Source of the DNA: Prosthecochloris sp.
GTDB taxonomy: Bacteria; Bacteroidota; Chlorobiia; Chlorobiales; Chlorobiaceae
Assembly (NCBI GenBank): GCA_015482705.2
Contig: JADMLA020000040.1
Coordinates: 186,001-250,000 of the forward strand
Reading direction: 5' to 3'
Length of the DNA stretch: 64,000 nt
The position numbers were made by a program, and so were the translations under genes. Below are positions 42,521-52,345 of the stretch, piece by piece (the first letter of the stretch is position 1; each line of letters starts with the position of its first letter). Below the pieces are notes generated by a model, which ran no database searches, was not told the DNA's origin, and worked only from the letters and a program-made list of their open reading frames with translations.

Positions 42521-43756
42521 ATGGGCGGTAACGGTGTAGAAGAACCTGCTGTTTCATGGTCTTTCAGAGAAGGCATTTTCTTTTCTGTTGCCCTTGTAGC
42601 CGCAGGTTTTGTTATCGAGGCGACCGTGTGGGGAGGACAGGGGGTGCTCCGGCCTTCCTGGCCATGGAATATCATCATTCTTCTGTTATTAACGGTAAAC
42701 ATTGTCATTGCAGGGTTGATCCTGAAGGATAAGCCCTTTGTCAAGTGGCTCGGAGGGATCCCTTTGGGGCTTTGTCTTATCATTGCAATGGCGATATTGT
42801 CATTTTTCGGCGGGGTAATGCCGCAAGGAGCAGGAAAAGGTCCCTTATGGGCACAGAATCTGGGTTTGAACAGTGTTTTTTCAAGCTGGCCGTTTGTTCT
42901 GACGGTGTTTTTTTTTCTTGTCAACCTCGGGTTGTCTCTGGTCTGGAAAACCGTACCGTTCAAGAGTGCAAACCTTCAGTTTATTTTGTTTCATGGGGGA
43001 TTTTTGGTGGCGCTGGCTTGTGGGCTCATCGGCTCGGAAGATTTCCGACGGGTAATCATTCCTCTCTACGAGGGAAAGGTTACACAGAGTGCTTTCGACC
43101 CAGTCACGAAAACCACCGAAGATCTTCCTTTTTCCCTCTATCTCCATGATTTCGAGATGGAGGAATACGACCCACGTCTTATGCTCTATGATATCGGTGG
43201 AGGCGGTTATGAGCTCAATGAAGCCCGTACATCAGGGGAAATTACTCAAGGATCGGTTGTCTCATGGGGCGGATTGAGTGTTACTGTCGACAAGTTCCTT
43301 CCCAATGCCGTCGTGGAGGATGGTACCGGAGTGCCGGTTCCAACCGATGCCGATCGGGGGATTCCATATGCATTTCTCGAGGGAGAACATGAAGGAACGC
43401 CATTTTCCGGTTGGGTTAGCACAGGAAGCCCCTTTGAAAGGCCGCTGGAGCTGAAGGTAGGTGGCCGGGTGCTTAGCCTGTGGCCCGGTTCACCGAAAAA
43501 GTATCGTTCAAAGGTAACGATCAAAAGCGATGAAAGCGGTGATGTTATCAGCGAGATTCTCGAGGTCAACAAGCCTGTGAGTGTGGAGGGGTGGATGCTC
43601 TATCAGTTGGATTATGATGAAAAACTGGGGCGTTGGTCTGAACTCAGTGTTGTCGAGGGGGTTAGAGATCCCTGGTTACCGGTGGTTTATATTGGCTTTT
43701 TTATGATTCTTGCCGGTAATACCCTCTTTTTCTGGAAGGGAATCAAGAAAAAGTAG
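42521..43756 (+). CDS. ResB/CcsB-like cytochrome c biogenesis protein
   Basis: 411 residues. Four or so N-terminal membrane helices, a large extracytoplasmic domain (about residues 190-385) and a last helix before KGIKKK are the usual ResB topology. System II (Ccs) proteins deliver haem to apocytochrome c outside the membrane. The ribosome-binding site is GAAAGG. ccsA follows 56 bases later, which supports the call. Confidence 0.82.
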   Translation: MGGNGVEEPAVSWSFREGIFFSVALVAAGFVIEATVWGGQGVLRPSWPWNIIILLLLTVNIVIAGLILKDKPFVKWLGGIPLGLCLIIAMAILSFFGGVMPQGAGKGPLWAQNLGLNSVFSSWPFVLTVFFFLVNLGLSLVWKTVPFKSANLQFILFHGGFLVALACGLIGSEDFRRVIIPLYEGKVTQSAFDPVTKTTEDLPFSLYLHDFEMEEYDPRLMLYDIGGGGYELNEARTSGEITQGSVVSWGGLSVTVDKFLPNAVVEDGTGVPVPTDADRGIPYAFLEGEHEGTPFSGWVSTGSPFERPLELKVGGRVLSLWPGSPKKYRSKVTIKSDESGDVISEILEVNKPVSVEGWMLYQLDYDEKLGRWSELSVVEGVRDPWLPVVYIGFFMILAGNTLFFWKGIKKK

Positions 43757-43812
43757 CTGATAAATTTTTTTCTTTTTGTTGCGAAGGTGAAGAATTTGGA
43801 GGATATACATAC

Positions 43813-44601
43813 ATGACCTGGGTTGAGTTTCAATATGCGGCAGCCGGTGCGATTGTATGCTGGGGCATTGGCAGTATCTTGAGCGTTTTTTCTGCCAAAC
43901 AGCGTTCATCGAAAACGTTGGGGACGGCATTCCTGATGGCAGGCACTGCAGTCATGGTTTTTTTCCTGATTGCTTTCTGGGTGACAATCGATCGTCCTCC
44001 GTTAAGAACGCTCGGGGAAACACGCCTCTGGTATGCAACACTGATTCCGATCGTCGGTTTTCTTGTGGAGTACCGCTGGAAAGTCAGTTGGCTGAAATAT
44101 TATTGTGTGGCTCTTGCCTCTTTTTTTCTTGCAATCAACATACTTTTTCCCGATGTGTACGACAAGACGCTCATGCCTGCTCTACAGAGCGTCTGGTTTG
44201 TTCCTCATGTTGTGGTTTACCTGGTCGGTTATGTTTTGCTTGCGGCCTCTTCAGCCGCAGCCTGGCATAATCTGTACCGAAACAAGCGGTCGATGAACAA
44301 AGAAGGTCACGCGGTGAGTCATTATCTGGCGTTACTGGGGTTTGTGTTTTTAACCTTCGGACTGGTTTTTGGCGCGATATGGGCAAAAGAGGCTTGGGGG
44401 CATTACTGGACATGGGACCCAAAGGAAACATGGGCTCTGATTGCTTGGCTCGGCTATCTTGGTTACATGCACGCAAATGCTGCAAAAGTCAATGAAAACA
44501 AGCTGCAGTGGTATCTTGCGATGGCATTTTTGGTACTTCTCGTCAGTTGGTTCGGTGTAAATTATCTCCCGTCAGCTCAGAGCAGTGTCCATGTCTATTG
44601 A
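43813..44601 (+). CDS. ccsA: CcsA/ResC-type cytochrome c assembly (haem handling) protein
   Basis: 262 residues with about eight membrane helices. The haem-binding tryptophan-rich signature is clear: WAKEAWGHYWTWDPKETWAL (about residues 194-213), with conserved His residues flanking it. With ResB/CcsB it transports and attaches haem to c-type cytochromes. It is preceded by TTGGAGGA and follows the resB-like gene. Confidence 0.92.
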   Translation: MTWVEFQYAAAGAIVCWGIGSILSVFSAKQRSSKTLGTAFLMAGTAVMVFFLIAFWVTIDRPPLRTLGETRLWYATLIPIVGFLVEYRWKVSWLKYYCVALASFFLAINILFPDVYDKTLMPALQSVWFVPHVVVYLVGYVLLAASSAAAWHNLYRNKRSMNKEGHAVSHYLALLGFVFLTFGLVFGAIWAKEAWGHYWTWDPKETWALIAWLGYLGYMHANAAKVNENKLQWYLAMAFLVLLVSWFGVNYLPSAQSSVHVY

Positions 44602-44658
44602 AGTACAATAAAGAGTTCATTTTTCCCCCGAATCAGGATTGATAAACAGAGATCACCT

Positions 44659-46785
44659 ATGATAGTGCGTTGGATAACAGTGTTATTTGTGAGCCTTTTT
44701 CTCTTTTTTTTCGCACCTTTTTCGTTGTTACAGGCCTCTATTTTTGATGAACAGACCCACGTTTCGGCAGATCTCTTCGTTGTCGAAAATTCACCGGAAA
44801 AAGGGCTTGTGGCAGCTGTGCATATGACGATGGAGCCGGGCTGGCATGTCTACTGGCAGAACCCGGGGGAAGCGGGGATGCCTGTAGCGATAAAGTGGGA
44901 ACTGCCTGAAGGATTCAAGGCACTGCCTCTGGAGTTTCCCGCGCCCGAGCGCTTCGATGCGGGAGGAGTGATGGGATTTGGCTATAAAGATGAAGTTGTT
45001 CTTTTTTCGAGAATTGTCCCTGAGGAGGGACCGACCGATCGTTCGGTCGATAGAGTGACGTTTCCCCTGAAAGCCAAGCTGTCATGGCTGTCCTGTAAAG
45101 AAGTGTGTATTCCGGGATCGGTTTCTTTATCGTTATATCCGGATAAGGTTGATGCTGTTCTGCAGGAATTGGCCGATACATTCGTCAGGAGGGTTCCCCG
45201 TAGTATGGAATCTCCCGACGGGGGTCTTGCCGTTGAACGGATTGGCAATGGAAAAAGCGAGAGCGGCAGATATCTGGAGATTGTTTTCGCCGGGCCTGCT
45301 GCGACAGGCCTGAAAGATTTCTTCCCCCTTTTCCCTGAAAAAAGTTTCAAACTCGATGGGATAACCCTAACCGATGGCCGGGTTAGGGTTCCTTTGTTGG
45401 AGGATGACCTGCCGGAAGAAATCGAGGGGGTCGTTGTGACGGAAACGGCATCATATGTTGTTAGGGGGATGGTCGACCGCCAATCGGAAACAATAGCAGT
45501 TTCGGCTGTGTCAGGGTCGCTTTTTCTGATGCTTTTTTTTGCGTTTTTTGGTGGAATGCTGCTCAATGTCATGCCTTGCGTGCTTCCTGTTCTGGGGTTG
45601 AAGGTTTTCAGTCTCATCGGTCCCGATACCTCTGAATCGGGGAGGAAAAGCGGGCGTATTCAGAGTATGTTTTTTGCTGCAGGTGTGTTGTTTTCTTTCT
45701 GGGTCCTGGCCGGTTTTGTCTGGATCTTGCAGGGTATGGGGGCCCAGATAGGATGGGGATTTCAGTTCCAGTCCCCAGCGTTCGTCATGTTTATCGCTCT
45801 TGTTGTTTTTGCTTTCGGCCTCAATCTTTTCGGTCTTTTCGAGTTTGACGCTCCGGTGGTATCGGGTCGGGTAGGCAAGGCGGCAAACCGTCATGGCAGT
45901 TTCGGGGCTTTTGTCAGCGGTGTCCTTGCGACAACACTTGCAACACCCTGTACCGCTCCGTTTCTCGGTACGGCACTGGGTTTTGCTTTTGCTCAACCCT
46001 CATGGGTAGTGTTTCTTTTTTTTACGGTTATCGCTCTGGGAATGGCTTTTCCATATGTGATTCTTGCGTGGCATCCTTCATGGCTGAAATTCCTGCCAAA
46101 GCCTGGGCACTGGATGTATATTTTCAAGCAGCTGATGGGGTTCGTACTTGTCGGCGTTGTTGTTTGGCTTGCCTCGATATTGAATGCACAAACCGGTGGT
46201 GACGGGGTTTTGAGGCTTTTTATACTGCTACTGATACTTTCTTTCGCTCTCTGGTTTTTCGGTAACATTGCCGGTCATGGAGCCTCTTTCCGAAAAAAGT
46301 TTGTAACCTGGAGTATCGGATTGTTGGCTGTTGTAGGAGCTTTTTTTTTCCTTATGCCAGATGAAACCGCAGTGAAGGGCAATGCCGGAGCAGGCGGAAC
46401 TGAACGGAGTGGAAACCATGTCGATACCAATGGTTTGGTATGGCTGGATTTTTCACCGGTTCTCCTCGAGACGCTCATACAAGAGAAAAAAACGATATTT
46501 CTTGAATTCACTGCAGACTGGTGTCTTACCTGCAAGGTTCTCGAAGCAAGTGTGCTGAGCAATCGGTCGGTTAGCGATGCATTGCAGCGTCCCGGTGTTG
46601 CTGCTGTCAAAGCAGACTGGACAACCCGCGATGATGCTATAACTGCTTTATTACAGCGGTTTGGCAGATCCGGAGTGCCGCTTTTTGTGATTATACCAGA
46701 GGGAGATATGGAGCGGGCGATTGTTCTGCCGGAGGTTGTAACCGTTGAAATGCTTCTCTCCGCTCTGCGGGAGATTCAGGCTTGA
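44659..46785 (+). CDS. DsbD-like thiol:disulfide interchange protein with C-terminal thioredoxin
   Basis: 708 residues. A signal peptide, an N-terminal beta-sandwich domain, a CcdA-like eight-helix membrane domain with LNVMPCVLPVLGLK and TLATPCTAPFLG (the two membrane cysteines) and a C-terminal thioredoxin domain with FTADWCLTCKVLE. It carries electrons from cytoplasmic thioredoxin to the periplasm, keeping apocytochrome CXXCH cysteines reduced. Directly after ccsA, so the resB-ccsA-dsbD set forms a complete reductive haem-ligation module. Confidence 0.92.
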   Translation: MIVRWITVLFVSLFLFFFAPFSLLQASIFDEQTHVSADLFVVENSPEKGLVAAVHMTMEPGWHVYWQNPGEAGMPVAIKWELPEGFKALPLEFPAPERFDAGGVMGFGYKDEVVLFSRIVPEEGPTDRSVDRVTFPLKAKLSWLSCKEVCIPGSVSLSLYPDKVDAVLQELADTFVRRVPRSMESPDGGLAVERIGNGKSESGRYLEIVFAGPAATGLKDFFPLFPEKSFKLDGITLTDGRVRVPLLEDDLPEEIEGVVVTETASYVVRGMVDRQSETIAVSAVSGSLFLMLFFAFFGGMLLNVMPCVLPVLGLKVFSLIGPDTSESGRKSGRIQSMFFAAGVLFSFWVLAGFVWILQGMGAQIGWGFQFQSPAFVMFIALVVFAFGLNLFGLFEFDAPVVSGRVGKAANRHGSFGAFVSGVLATTLATPCTAPFLGTALGFAFAQPSWVVFLFFTVIALGMAFPYVILAWHPSWLKFLPKPGHWMYIFKQLMGFVLVGVVVWLASILNAQTGGDGVLRLFILLLILSFALWFFGNIAGHGASFRKKFVTWSIGLLAVVGAFFFLMPDETAVKGNAGAGGTERSGNHVDTNGLVWLDFSPVLLETLIQEKKTIFLEFTADWCLTCKVLEASVLSNRSVSDALQRPGVAAVKADWTTRDDAITALLQRFGRSGVPLFVIIPEGDMERAIVLPEVVTVEMLLSALREIQA

Positions 46786-46813
46786 GTAGCTTGTCCGGTA
46801 TCCTCTCTCTGTT

Positions 46814-48505
46814 TTACAATTCCAGGATCATGTGTGACTCGGTTGCATGAGCGCGGAGCATCGTTGCGCAACTGTCAAGAATATTCCACCCGTACTTGTT
46901 GATGAAGTAAAAGATATTGATGACTCTTTCCTGGGGAATATCTTCCGGAAAAAGAGCTGTTGCAGCCTTTTCCAGCTGAGCGACGAGTTCATCATGTTTT
47001 TTTCGGCTTGAGCGGTGCGTTTTCTGTCGAATGGTATCCATTACTTTTTCAACCTGCCGCGCTGATCCGCTGAGAACCTGCTCGAGGTTACGGTCGAGTT
47101 TTGCAAGCATTGGTGAGAGAGCCTGAAGTTCTGCGAGCATGGTATTCTCGGCATTGTCCAGAACAGCATCGAAATCATTGTTTTCAGCGCCTGAGATAGC
47201 GCTTTTCTGCAATATGCGGAGATTGTGAAATGCGGTATGATAGATCTGCTTTCTCGACAGGTTTGGTCTTCCGGTTTTCTGCAACACTTTATCCATGATT
47301 CTGCTGATGGCAGGTTCGATAAGAGTAAAGCTGCCTCTTGGTATGATAAAGGGCATGTAAAGTCCAAAATGTTCATATACCCTACGGTACTGAGCCAGAT
47401 AACTTATCTCACCCGGTCCTGCAATGTATGCGAATACCGGCAGAACATGGTCTTGCACCACCGGCCGCAAAATGACGTTCGGACTGAACTTTTCGGGGTG
47501 ATCTTCGCAGATTTCCAGCATCTGGTGCCTGGAGTAACGGTATTTCTCGGGAACGATGGTCAACGAGTCAGCTGAAGGCTGTTCGATCTTTGAGCGCTGG
47601 TCGTGATGATCGAGGAAAAAAAGATTGACCGCACGAGGTTTGGCCTGTGCCTGATAGCCCATACTTTCGAGTAGTGAACTTTGCTCGATCACACTATGCG
47701 AGGTATGCGGGCAAGTTGTCAGTTCACGGTGGAACACATCTTTTGCCAGTTTCTTGAATCCAGAATCGCTTGGTGAAAGGAACAACAGAGGGTAATCTCT
47801 GAAAAGAAATGCCATAGTCCTGCCGAATGCGAGTTCCAGAGTACTTTCCGGAGTGTAAAAGGTTTGAAGAGCTGTAGCGATCTCTTCTTTGTATTCACTT
47901 TCCTGCAAGAGAGAAATGAATGAAGAGACAGCTTCTGTTATACCCGGACCCATGACGGTCCGGCTGAGCATCTGGTCGGGGAGCCTGTTCCAGGGATCGA
48001 GGGTGATGTGTTTCAGCCGACCTGTTTCGAAAAGCGATGCTTTTGCCGATTCGTCGAAATCATGGTCTTCACCTTCAATCCAAAAAAGGGGGAGAAAATC
48101 GTACTCGGGGAACATTTCTTTCTGACGTTCGGCTACGACAACAGCGGTAAGTGCTTTGTATACGGAGTAAAGATTTCCTGTGAAAAGTCCGGGTTGCTGG
48201 CCGGTAATGACAAGCATACATTGTGGGGAGTCGAGTCTTTCTATCGAAGCGATATGCTTTTCATCGGTTCCGAACATCCTGTTTTGCCGGACAAGCAACT
48301 CCACAAGCTCTTTCCGCTTGTATTTCCTCGATAGGAGAATGTTGAGATGTTTGTAATAGTCGGCTTCTTTACGGTAATCGAAGTGGAAAAACCTGCTTGT
48401 CAATGATTCATGCAGTTCGCCCTCATGGGTATAGTCGTTGAAGAGTTTTGAAAAACCTCTTTTGGGGGCTTGTATGTCTCGATAGTCGATCAGAAAGGAG
48501 TTCAC
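46814..48505 (-). CDS. bshC: Bacillithiol biosynthesis cysteine-adding enzyme
   Basis: 563 residues starting at GTG 48505. The Rossmann-like core has VITGQQPGLFTGNLYSVYKALTAV-type sequence (shown here in part: TGQQPGLFTGN), FWIEGEDHDFDE and the C-terminal KYGW region. BshC joins cysteine to GlcN-malate, the last step of bacillithiol synthesis. Green sulfur bacteria make N-methyl-bacillithiol, which fits. It lies directly after surE on the same strand and is convergent with the dsbD-like gene. Confidence 0.92.
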   Translation of the reverse strand: MNSFLIDYRDIQAPKRGFSKLFNDYTHEGELHESLTSRFFHFDYRKEADYYKHLNILLSRKYKRKELVELLVRQNRMFGTDEKHIASIERLDSPQCMLVITGQQPGLFTGNLYSVYKALTAVVVAERQKEMFPEYDFLPLFWIEGEDHDFDESAKASLFETGRLKHITLDPWNRLPDQMLSRTVMGPGITEAVSSFISLLQESEYKEEIATALQTFYTPESTLELAFGRTMAFLFRDYPLLFLSPSDSGFKKLAKDVFHRELTTCPHTSHSVIEQSSLLESMGYQAQAKPRAVNLFFLDHHDQRSKIEQPSADSLTIVPEKYRYSRHQMLEICEDHPEKFSPNVILRPVVQDHVLPVFAYIAGPGEISYLAQYRRVYEHFGLYMPFIIPRGSFTLIEPAISRIMDKVLQKTGRPNLSRKQIYHTAFHNLRILQKSAISGAENNDFDAVLDNAENTMLAELQALSPMLAKLDRNLEQVLSGSARQVEKVMDTIRQKTHRSSRKKHDELVAQLEKAATALFPEDIPQERVINIFYFINKYGWNILDSCATMLRAHATESHMILEL

Positions 48506-48514
48506 GGCCTATTG

Positions 48515-49291
48515 CTATTTGTTTAGTTTCCAGCACCGGATATCCTGAAGCGCATCATGATTTGTCATGTCGATGGAGATAGGTGTAACGGCAATATAAT
48601 TTTCTCTAACGGCATATTCGTCGTAGGACAAATCGTCATCCAGAAGTTGAAGTTTGCCGCTTAGCCAGTAATAAGGGTTGCCGTACATATCGTCGCGTTC
48701 TATCGTGTTTTCAGCCCAGCGGGATGTACCCTGAGCTGTGACTTTTACGCCTTGGATTTCCTGTTCAGGTATGTTAGGGATATTGACCGAAAGAACGGTA
48801 TCTGCCGGAAGTCCTTGCCGAAGTACTTTCCGTACCAGTTTTCTTGCGAATTTTCCGGCGTAGGTGAAATCGGCGTTTTCATAGGTTGTGAGTGAAAACG
48901 CTATGGACGGTATACGTTGTATGACTCCTTCGAGCGCTGCTCCCACGGTTCCCGAATAAAGAGTATTTGTTGCCGTGTTGCTTCCGTAATTGATGCCGCT
49001 GACTATGATGTCGGGTTTTTCGGAAAGTATGTGGCTCAGCGCTACTTTGATACAGTCAACAGGGGTTCCTGAGACCGTATAGCCGAAAAAACGACTGTTT
49101 CTGGTGTACTGTTTTATACGAAGCGGGACACCGAGGGTCATTGCGTGGCCCATTCCGCTTCTGGGTTCGGATGGCGCAACTACCGTTACGTCTCCTATTT
49201 TTTTCATCGAAGCTGCGAGGACATGCAATCCTTCTCCATCGATGCCATCATCGTTGCATACCAGGATGCTGGGTTTTTGCTGATGCGTCAC
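48515..49291 (-). CDS. surE: 5'-Nucleotidase SurE
   Basis: About 258 residues from a GTG at 49291. A longer TTG-initiated version to 49366 is possible but its extra residues look unstructured. The N-terminal metal site LVCNDDGIDGEGLHVLA and the SGINYGSNT motif identify the SurE family of divalent-metal phosphatases acting on nucleoside monophosphates. It is 9 bases ahead of bshC, in the same direction. Confidence 0.93.
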   Translation of the reverse strand: MTHQQKPSILVCNDDGIDGEGLHVLAASMKKIGDVTVVAPSEPRSGMGHAMTLGVPLRIKQYTRNSRFFGYTVSGTPVDCIKVALSHILSEKPDIIVSGINYGSNTATNTLYSGTVGAALEGVIQRIPSIAFSLTTYENADFTYAGKFARKLVRKVLRQGLPADTVLSVNIPNIPEQEIQGVKVTAQGTSRWAENTIERDDMYGNPYYWLSGKLQLLDDDLSYDEYAVRENYIAVTPISIDMTNHDALQDIRCWKLNK

Positions 49292-49410
49292 GTTTTTGGT
49301 TTGTACGGTTATACAAATACTCGTGGGTTTCCTTTGGCCGGTTAAGATACAAAAAACCGAATTCAAAAGCTTTTCTACCTGACTAAAGGCCGAACCGAGA
49401 TTCGACTTCT

Positions 49411-52170
49411 TCAGAATTCATGGCCGAAATTGAAGTAAAAAACGGTTTCTGCAAAGCGTATTCCCGAATCGCCGTCGTCGTTTTCTTCATCATCGAAGAT
49501 GAACGCTTTCCCGGCAGTGAAGCTGGCAGGCCCCAGGGGTGTTTCCCAGTTCAAGCCGGCACCGAAACCATGGATGATATCTTCGGTGGACATTTCAGAT
49601 CTGTTTTGCCATACGTTACCGGCATTGTAGTAAAGCAGGAACGAAGAAGGAAAAATGATGTCGAATGAAGGACTGTAACGAAAATTGGCCCCCAAGGAAG
49701 CGACGTTTCTTCCGATAAGGTCGTTTTCCTGCAAACCGATGAATCTCCGGCTGTATGGACTGCCGGCACCTCCAAGGAAAAACATTTCCGAGAAAGGCAG
49801 GCCTTCGCTGCTGAAGCCAAGAGAGAAGCCGAGCTGGCCAGAGACTTGTTTGCTGAACGATATGTTTTCCTCATGCTCCAGGTGCGTCTGCCAGAACGTT
49901 TGGTCATTGAGGATTTCAGGGGTGAATGTGTAGCGCAGGTTGGTGTGCCGCCCTTTTGTTGGCAGAAAAGAATTATCCCTCGTGTCAAGAGCAAACTCGA
50001 GTGATGCCGAAGCTATATCGATGTTTTGAGTTTCAAAATCTTCCCGTTCTTTATCGAACGTTTGACTGTTCTTCACCGTCATATCGAGCAGTAATTGACT
50101 GCTTTTTCCGATTCTGGTTCCGAAAGAGGAGGTAACACCGAACTCTTGTATACTGAATTTCTTTTGCTGTTCGGAGTCGGAGAAGAAAAATTCTTTCGAA
50201 TACCGGACGTTGCGTATATCGAGATTGCGCTGGTCGTAAAACAGTTGTGTTGTAAACGTCAGATTGGTAGCGCCGATTCTCGGCATGTTGAATTCAAGGT
50301 TGGCGCTGCTGTTGTTTTCTCCGATTTTCCCCCACCCGCCAATTGAGTTTGCCGTTCCGTAAAGGTTTTCGTTCCTGAAATCAATCATGGCTTGAGCATC
50401 GTACGTTTCGTCATATCGTACTCCCAGACGCAGTACGTTCGAAGGTTTTTCATTGAGCCTTATCCTGAGTGTGCGATTGTCGCTCTTCGGTTCGGAAAGA
50501 GAGTCTTTTCCCGAGATGCCGATCGAAACACGGTTGAAGGCGCCTGTTCCGAACAGGTTGTCGATCGAATGCTCGATGTCCTCGAGCCTCAGGGCTTTCG
50601 AGGTGTCTATCGCCAGTTCCCGCATGATGGGGGTTGGACGTGTAATGTTTTTATCCTGAGAAACGGCAAGTGTGGAAATTTTTCCGTCGGACAACCATAC
50701 GCAAAGGGTTTCTTTTTGAACATCGACTCGTTCGATGTCTATAAGGGGATAGCCTTTTTCCCTGAACAGTTTGAGGAGTTTTTCAAGAGCCTCGCTTCCT
50801 TCTTCATTTGTGTAATCTCTCAACATGAGGTTGCTGAAGCAGCTTTCGATTTCATTTTTTTCAAGGGGGACGACAGTATCGATGAGTTTGACGTTATCGA
50901 ATGAAGGCGGAGTTTCACAGAAAAACACAATTTCCCTTGCTCTACGATCGATTGTAGCATACACTTTCGTGAAACGATCGGTTTCAAGCAATCCTTTCAA
51001 TGCCTCTTCAACGTATGTTGCGTTTCGTATGATTTCACCGGCAGGGTGATAGTTTTTCAATGTCTTTTTTCCCGAACCCGATATTCTTATGGATTTTTTA
51101 TAGGGATCGAGTGCAGTTTTTTTCCGGATAGGCAGTGAAATATCCTGACGGATTTTAGGTGCGAGTGCTTTTCCGCTTTTGTAGCCGGCGCTGATAATTT
51201 CAGGAAGCTTCGAAAAATCGATTGCCGGGTTGTTGCCGACATCCGGAGCAATTACCAGATCGGCTTTTTCGAGCTGGCGCGGATACTGTAACTCGATCAG
51301 AATGGTCATAGTCTGATCTGCAGCCTGCCACGGGATGTCGATATCTTCTGCAAGAGTGTACATGCTGCCTCTTGTGTCCACTCCGATTTTATAATCGAGA
51401 CGAGCGTTTTCAAGCTCGTCAACCGCAAGGTTCGCTACAAGCCCACCGTCTGCGAGTTTATGCTCACCGAGCTCTATCGGTTCGAAGATGACCGGAATGG
51501 TACTGCTGGCAAGCATTGCTTCGGAAAGCGACCCATCGAAAAGGGTAATGCGTTTGCCTGAAACAAGGTCGGTTGTAACCGCTTTGAACGAGGTCGGAAG
51601 AGTTGTGAATGATCCTGCAGGATGGTACAGGGAGTTCATTGTCAGAAGGTCGAGAACTCTGGTCAACTTTTGTGCCGAACTCAGTGATTTCGGGATAACC
51701 AGCTTGAAATTCTCGAATCGTATAGCGATAGTCGCTCTGTCTCGGATTTTCTGGTGTTCGAGGAATGTGCTTGCCCTCGGTGCGTCGTTATCCAGGGAAA
51801 GGAGTTCTTCCCAGGGAACTTCCAGTGCGATTTTTTCGAGATCCGCCGCATTGTACCCTGTGCTGTAAAGCCCCCCCACGACTGCACCTATGCTTGTCCC
51901 GACGATAGCATCTATCGGAATGTTTTCTTCTTCAAGCGCTTTGAGAACGCCTATTTGGGCCATGCCGTTTGCTCCTCCGCCTGAAAGTGCGAGCCCAACG
52001 GATTTTCTGGCAGGTCGCATATGATACGCGATAGCATGACGCTTGAGAGGAAACGTGAGTGTATCCGGGTATACGGTAACCTGGTTTTGAGCAAGAAGAG
52101 GAGTATGGCCTGTCAGGACCAGAAGACAACTGCAGAACAACAGGGGGATGAGAAATCCGGTTTTGGACAA
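49411..52170 (-). CDS. Patatin-like phospholipase fused to an Omp85 beta-barrel (PlpD type)
   Basis: 919 residues. The only usable start is TTG at 52170; it is followed by a signal peptide (cleavage near LLAQ). The patatin domain has the oxyanion GGGANG, the nucleophile in VGTSIGAVVGG and the Asp in DGGL. After it come POTRA-like modules (about 390-570) and a C-terminal barrel with alternating strands ending FYFNFGHEF, the Omp85 C-terminal pattern. Patatin plus POTRA plus barrel is the layout of type Vd autotransporters, which carry a lipase across the outer membrane. Confidence 0.87.
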   Translation of the reverse strand: MSKTGFLIPLLFCSCLLVLTGHTPLLAQNQVTVYPDTLTFPLKRHAIAYHMRPARKSVGLALSGGGANGMAQIGVLKALEEENIPIDAIVGTSIGAVVGGLYSTGYNAADLEKIALEVPWEELLSLDNDAPRASTFLEHQKIRDRATIAIRFENFKLVIPKSLSSAQKLTRVLDLLTMNSLYHPAGSFTTLPTSFKAVTTDLVSGKRITLFDGSLSEAMLASSTIPVIFEPIELGEHKLADGGLVANLAVDELENARLDYKIGVDTRGSMYTLAEDIDIPWQAADQTMTILIELQYPRQLEKADLVIAPDVGNNPAIDFSKLPEIISAGYKSGKALAPKIRQDISLPIRKKTALDPYKKSIRISGSGKKTLKNYHPAGEIIRNATYVEEALKGLLETDRFTKVYATIDRRAREIVFFCETPPSFDNVKLIDTVVPLEKNEIESCFSNLMLRDYTNEEGSEALEKLLKLFREKGYPLIDIERVDVQKETLCVWLSDGKISTLAVSQDKNITRPTPIMRELAIDTSKALRLEDIEHSIDNLFGTGAFNRVSIGISGKDSLSEPKSDNRTLRIRLNEKPSNVLRLGVRYDETYDAQAMIDFRNENLYGTANSIGGWGKIGENNSSANLEFNMPRIGATNLTFTTQLFYDQRNLDIRNVRYSKEFFFSDSEQQKKFSIQEFGVTSSFGTRIGKSSQLLLDMTVKNSQTFDKEREDFETQNIDIASASLEFALDTRDNSFLPTKGRHTNLRYTFTPEILNDQTFWQTHLEHEENISFSKQVSGQLGFSLGFSSEGLPFSEMFFLGGAGSPYSRRFIGLQENDLIGRNVASLGANFRYSPSFDIIFPSSFLLYYNAGNVWQNRSEMSTEDIIHGFGAGLNWETPLGPASFTAGKAFIFDDEENDDGDSGIRFAETVFYFNFGHEF

Positions 52171-52345
52171 TTGATAGCTCCAGAGGGTTGTTTTGAGTTC
52201 TCAGGGTGACTTCATATCTTCACTGTTAATCCGGGAAAGAGCATTTGCGGAGGAATACCGCGTCGTTTCTTTCTTCAAGGTAACAGAACGAGTCGCTCAA
52301 TTCAGTGTAATGAGTGTAATGTATAATCTTTATGAATAATTAAAA

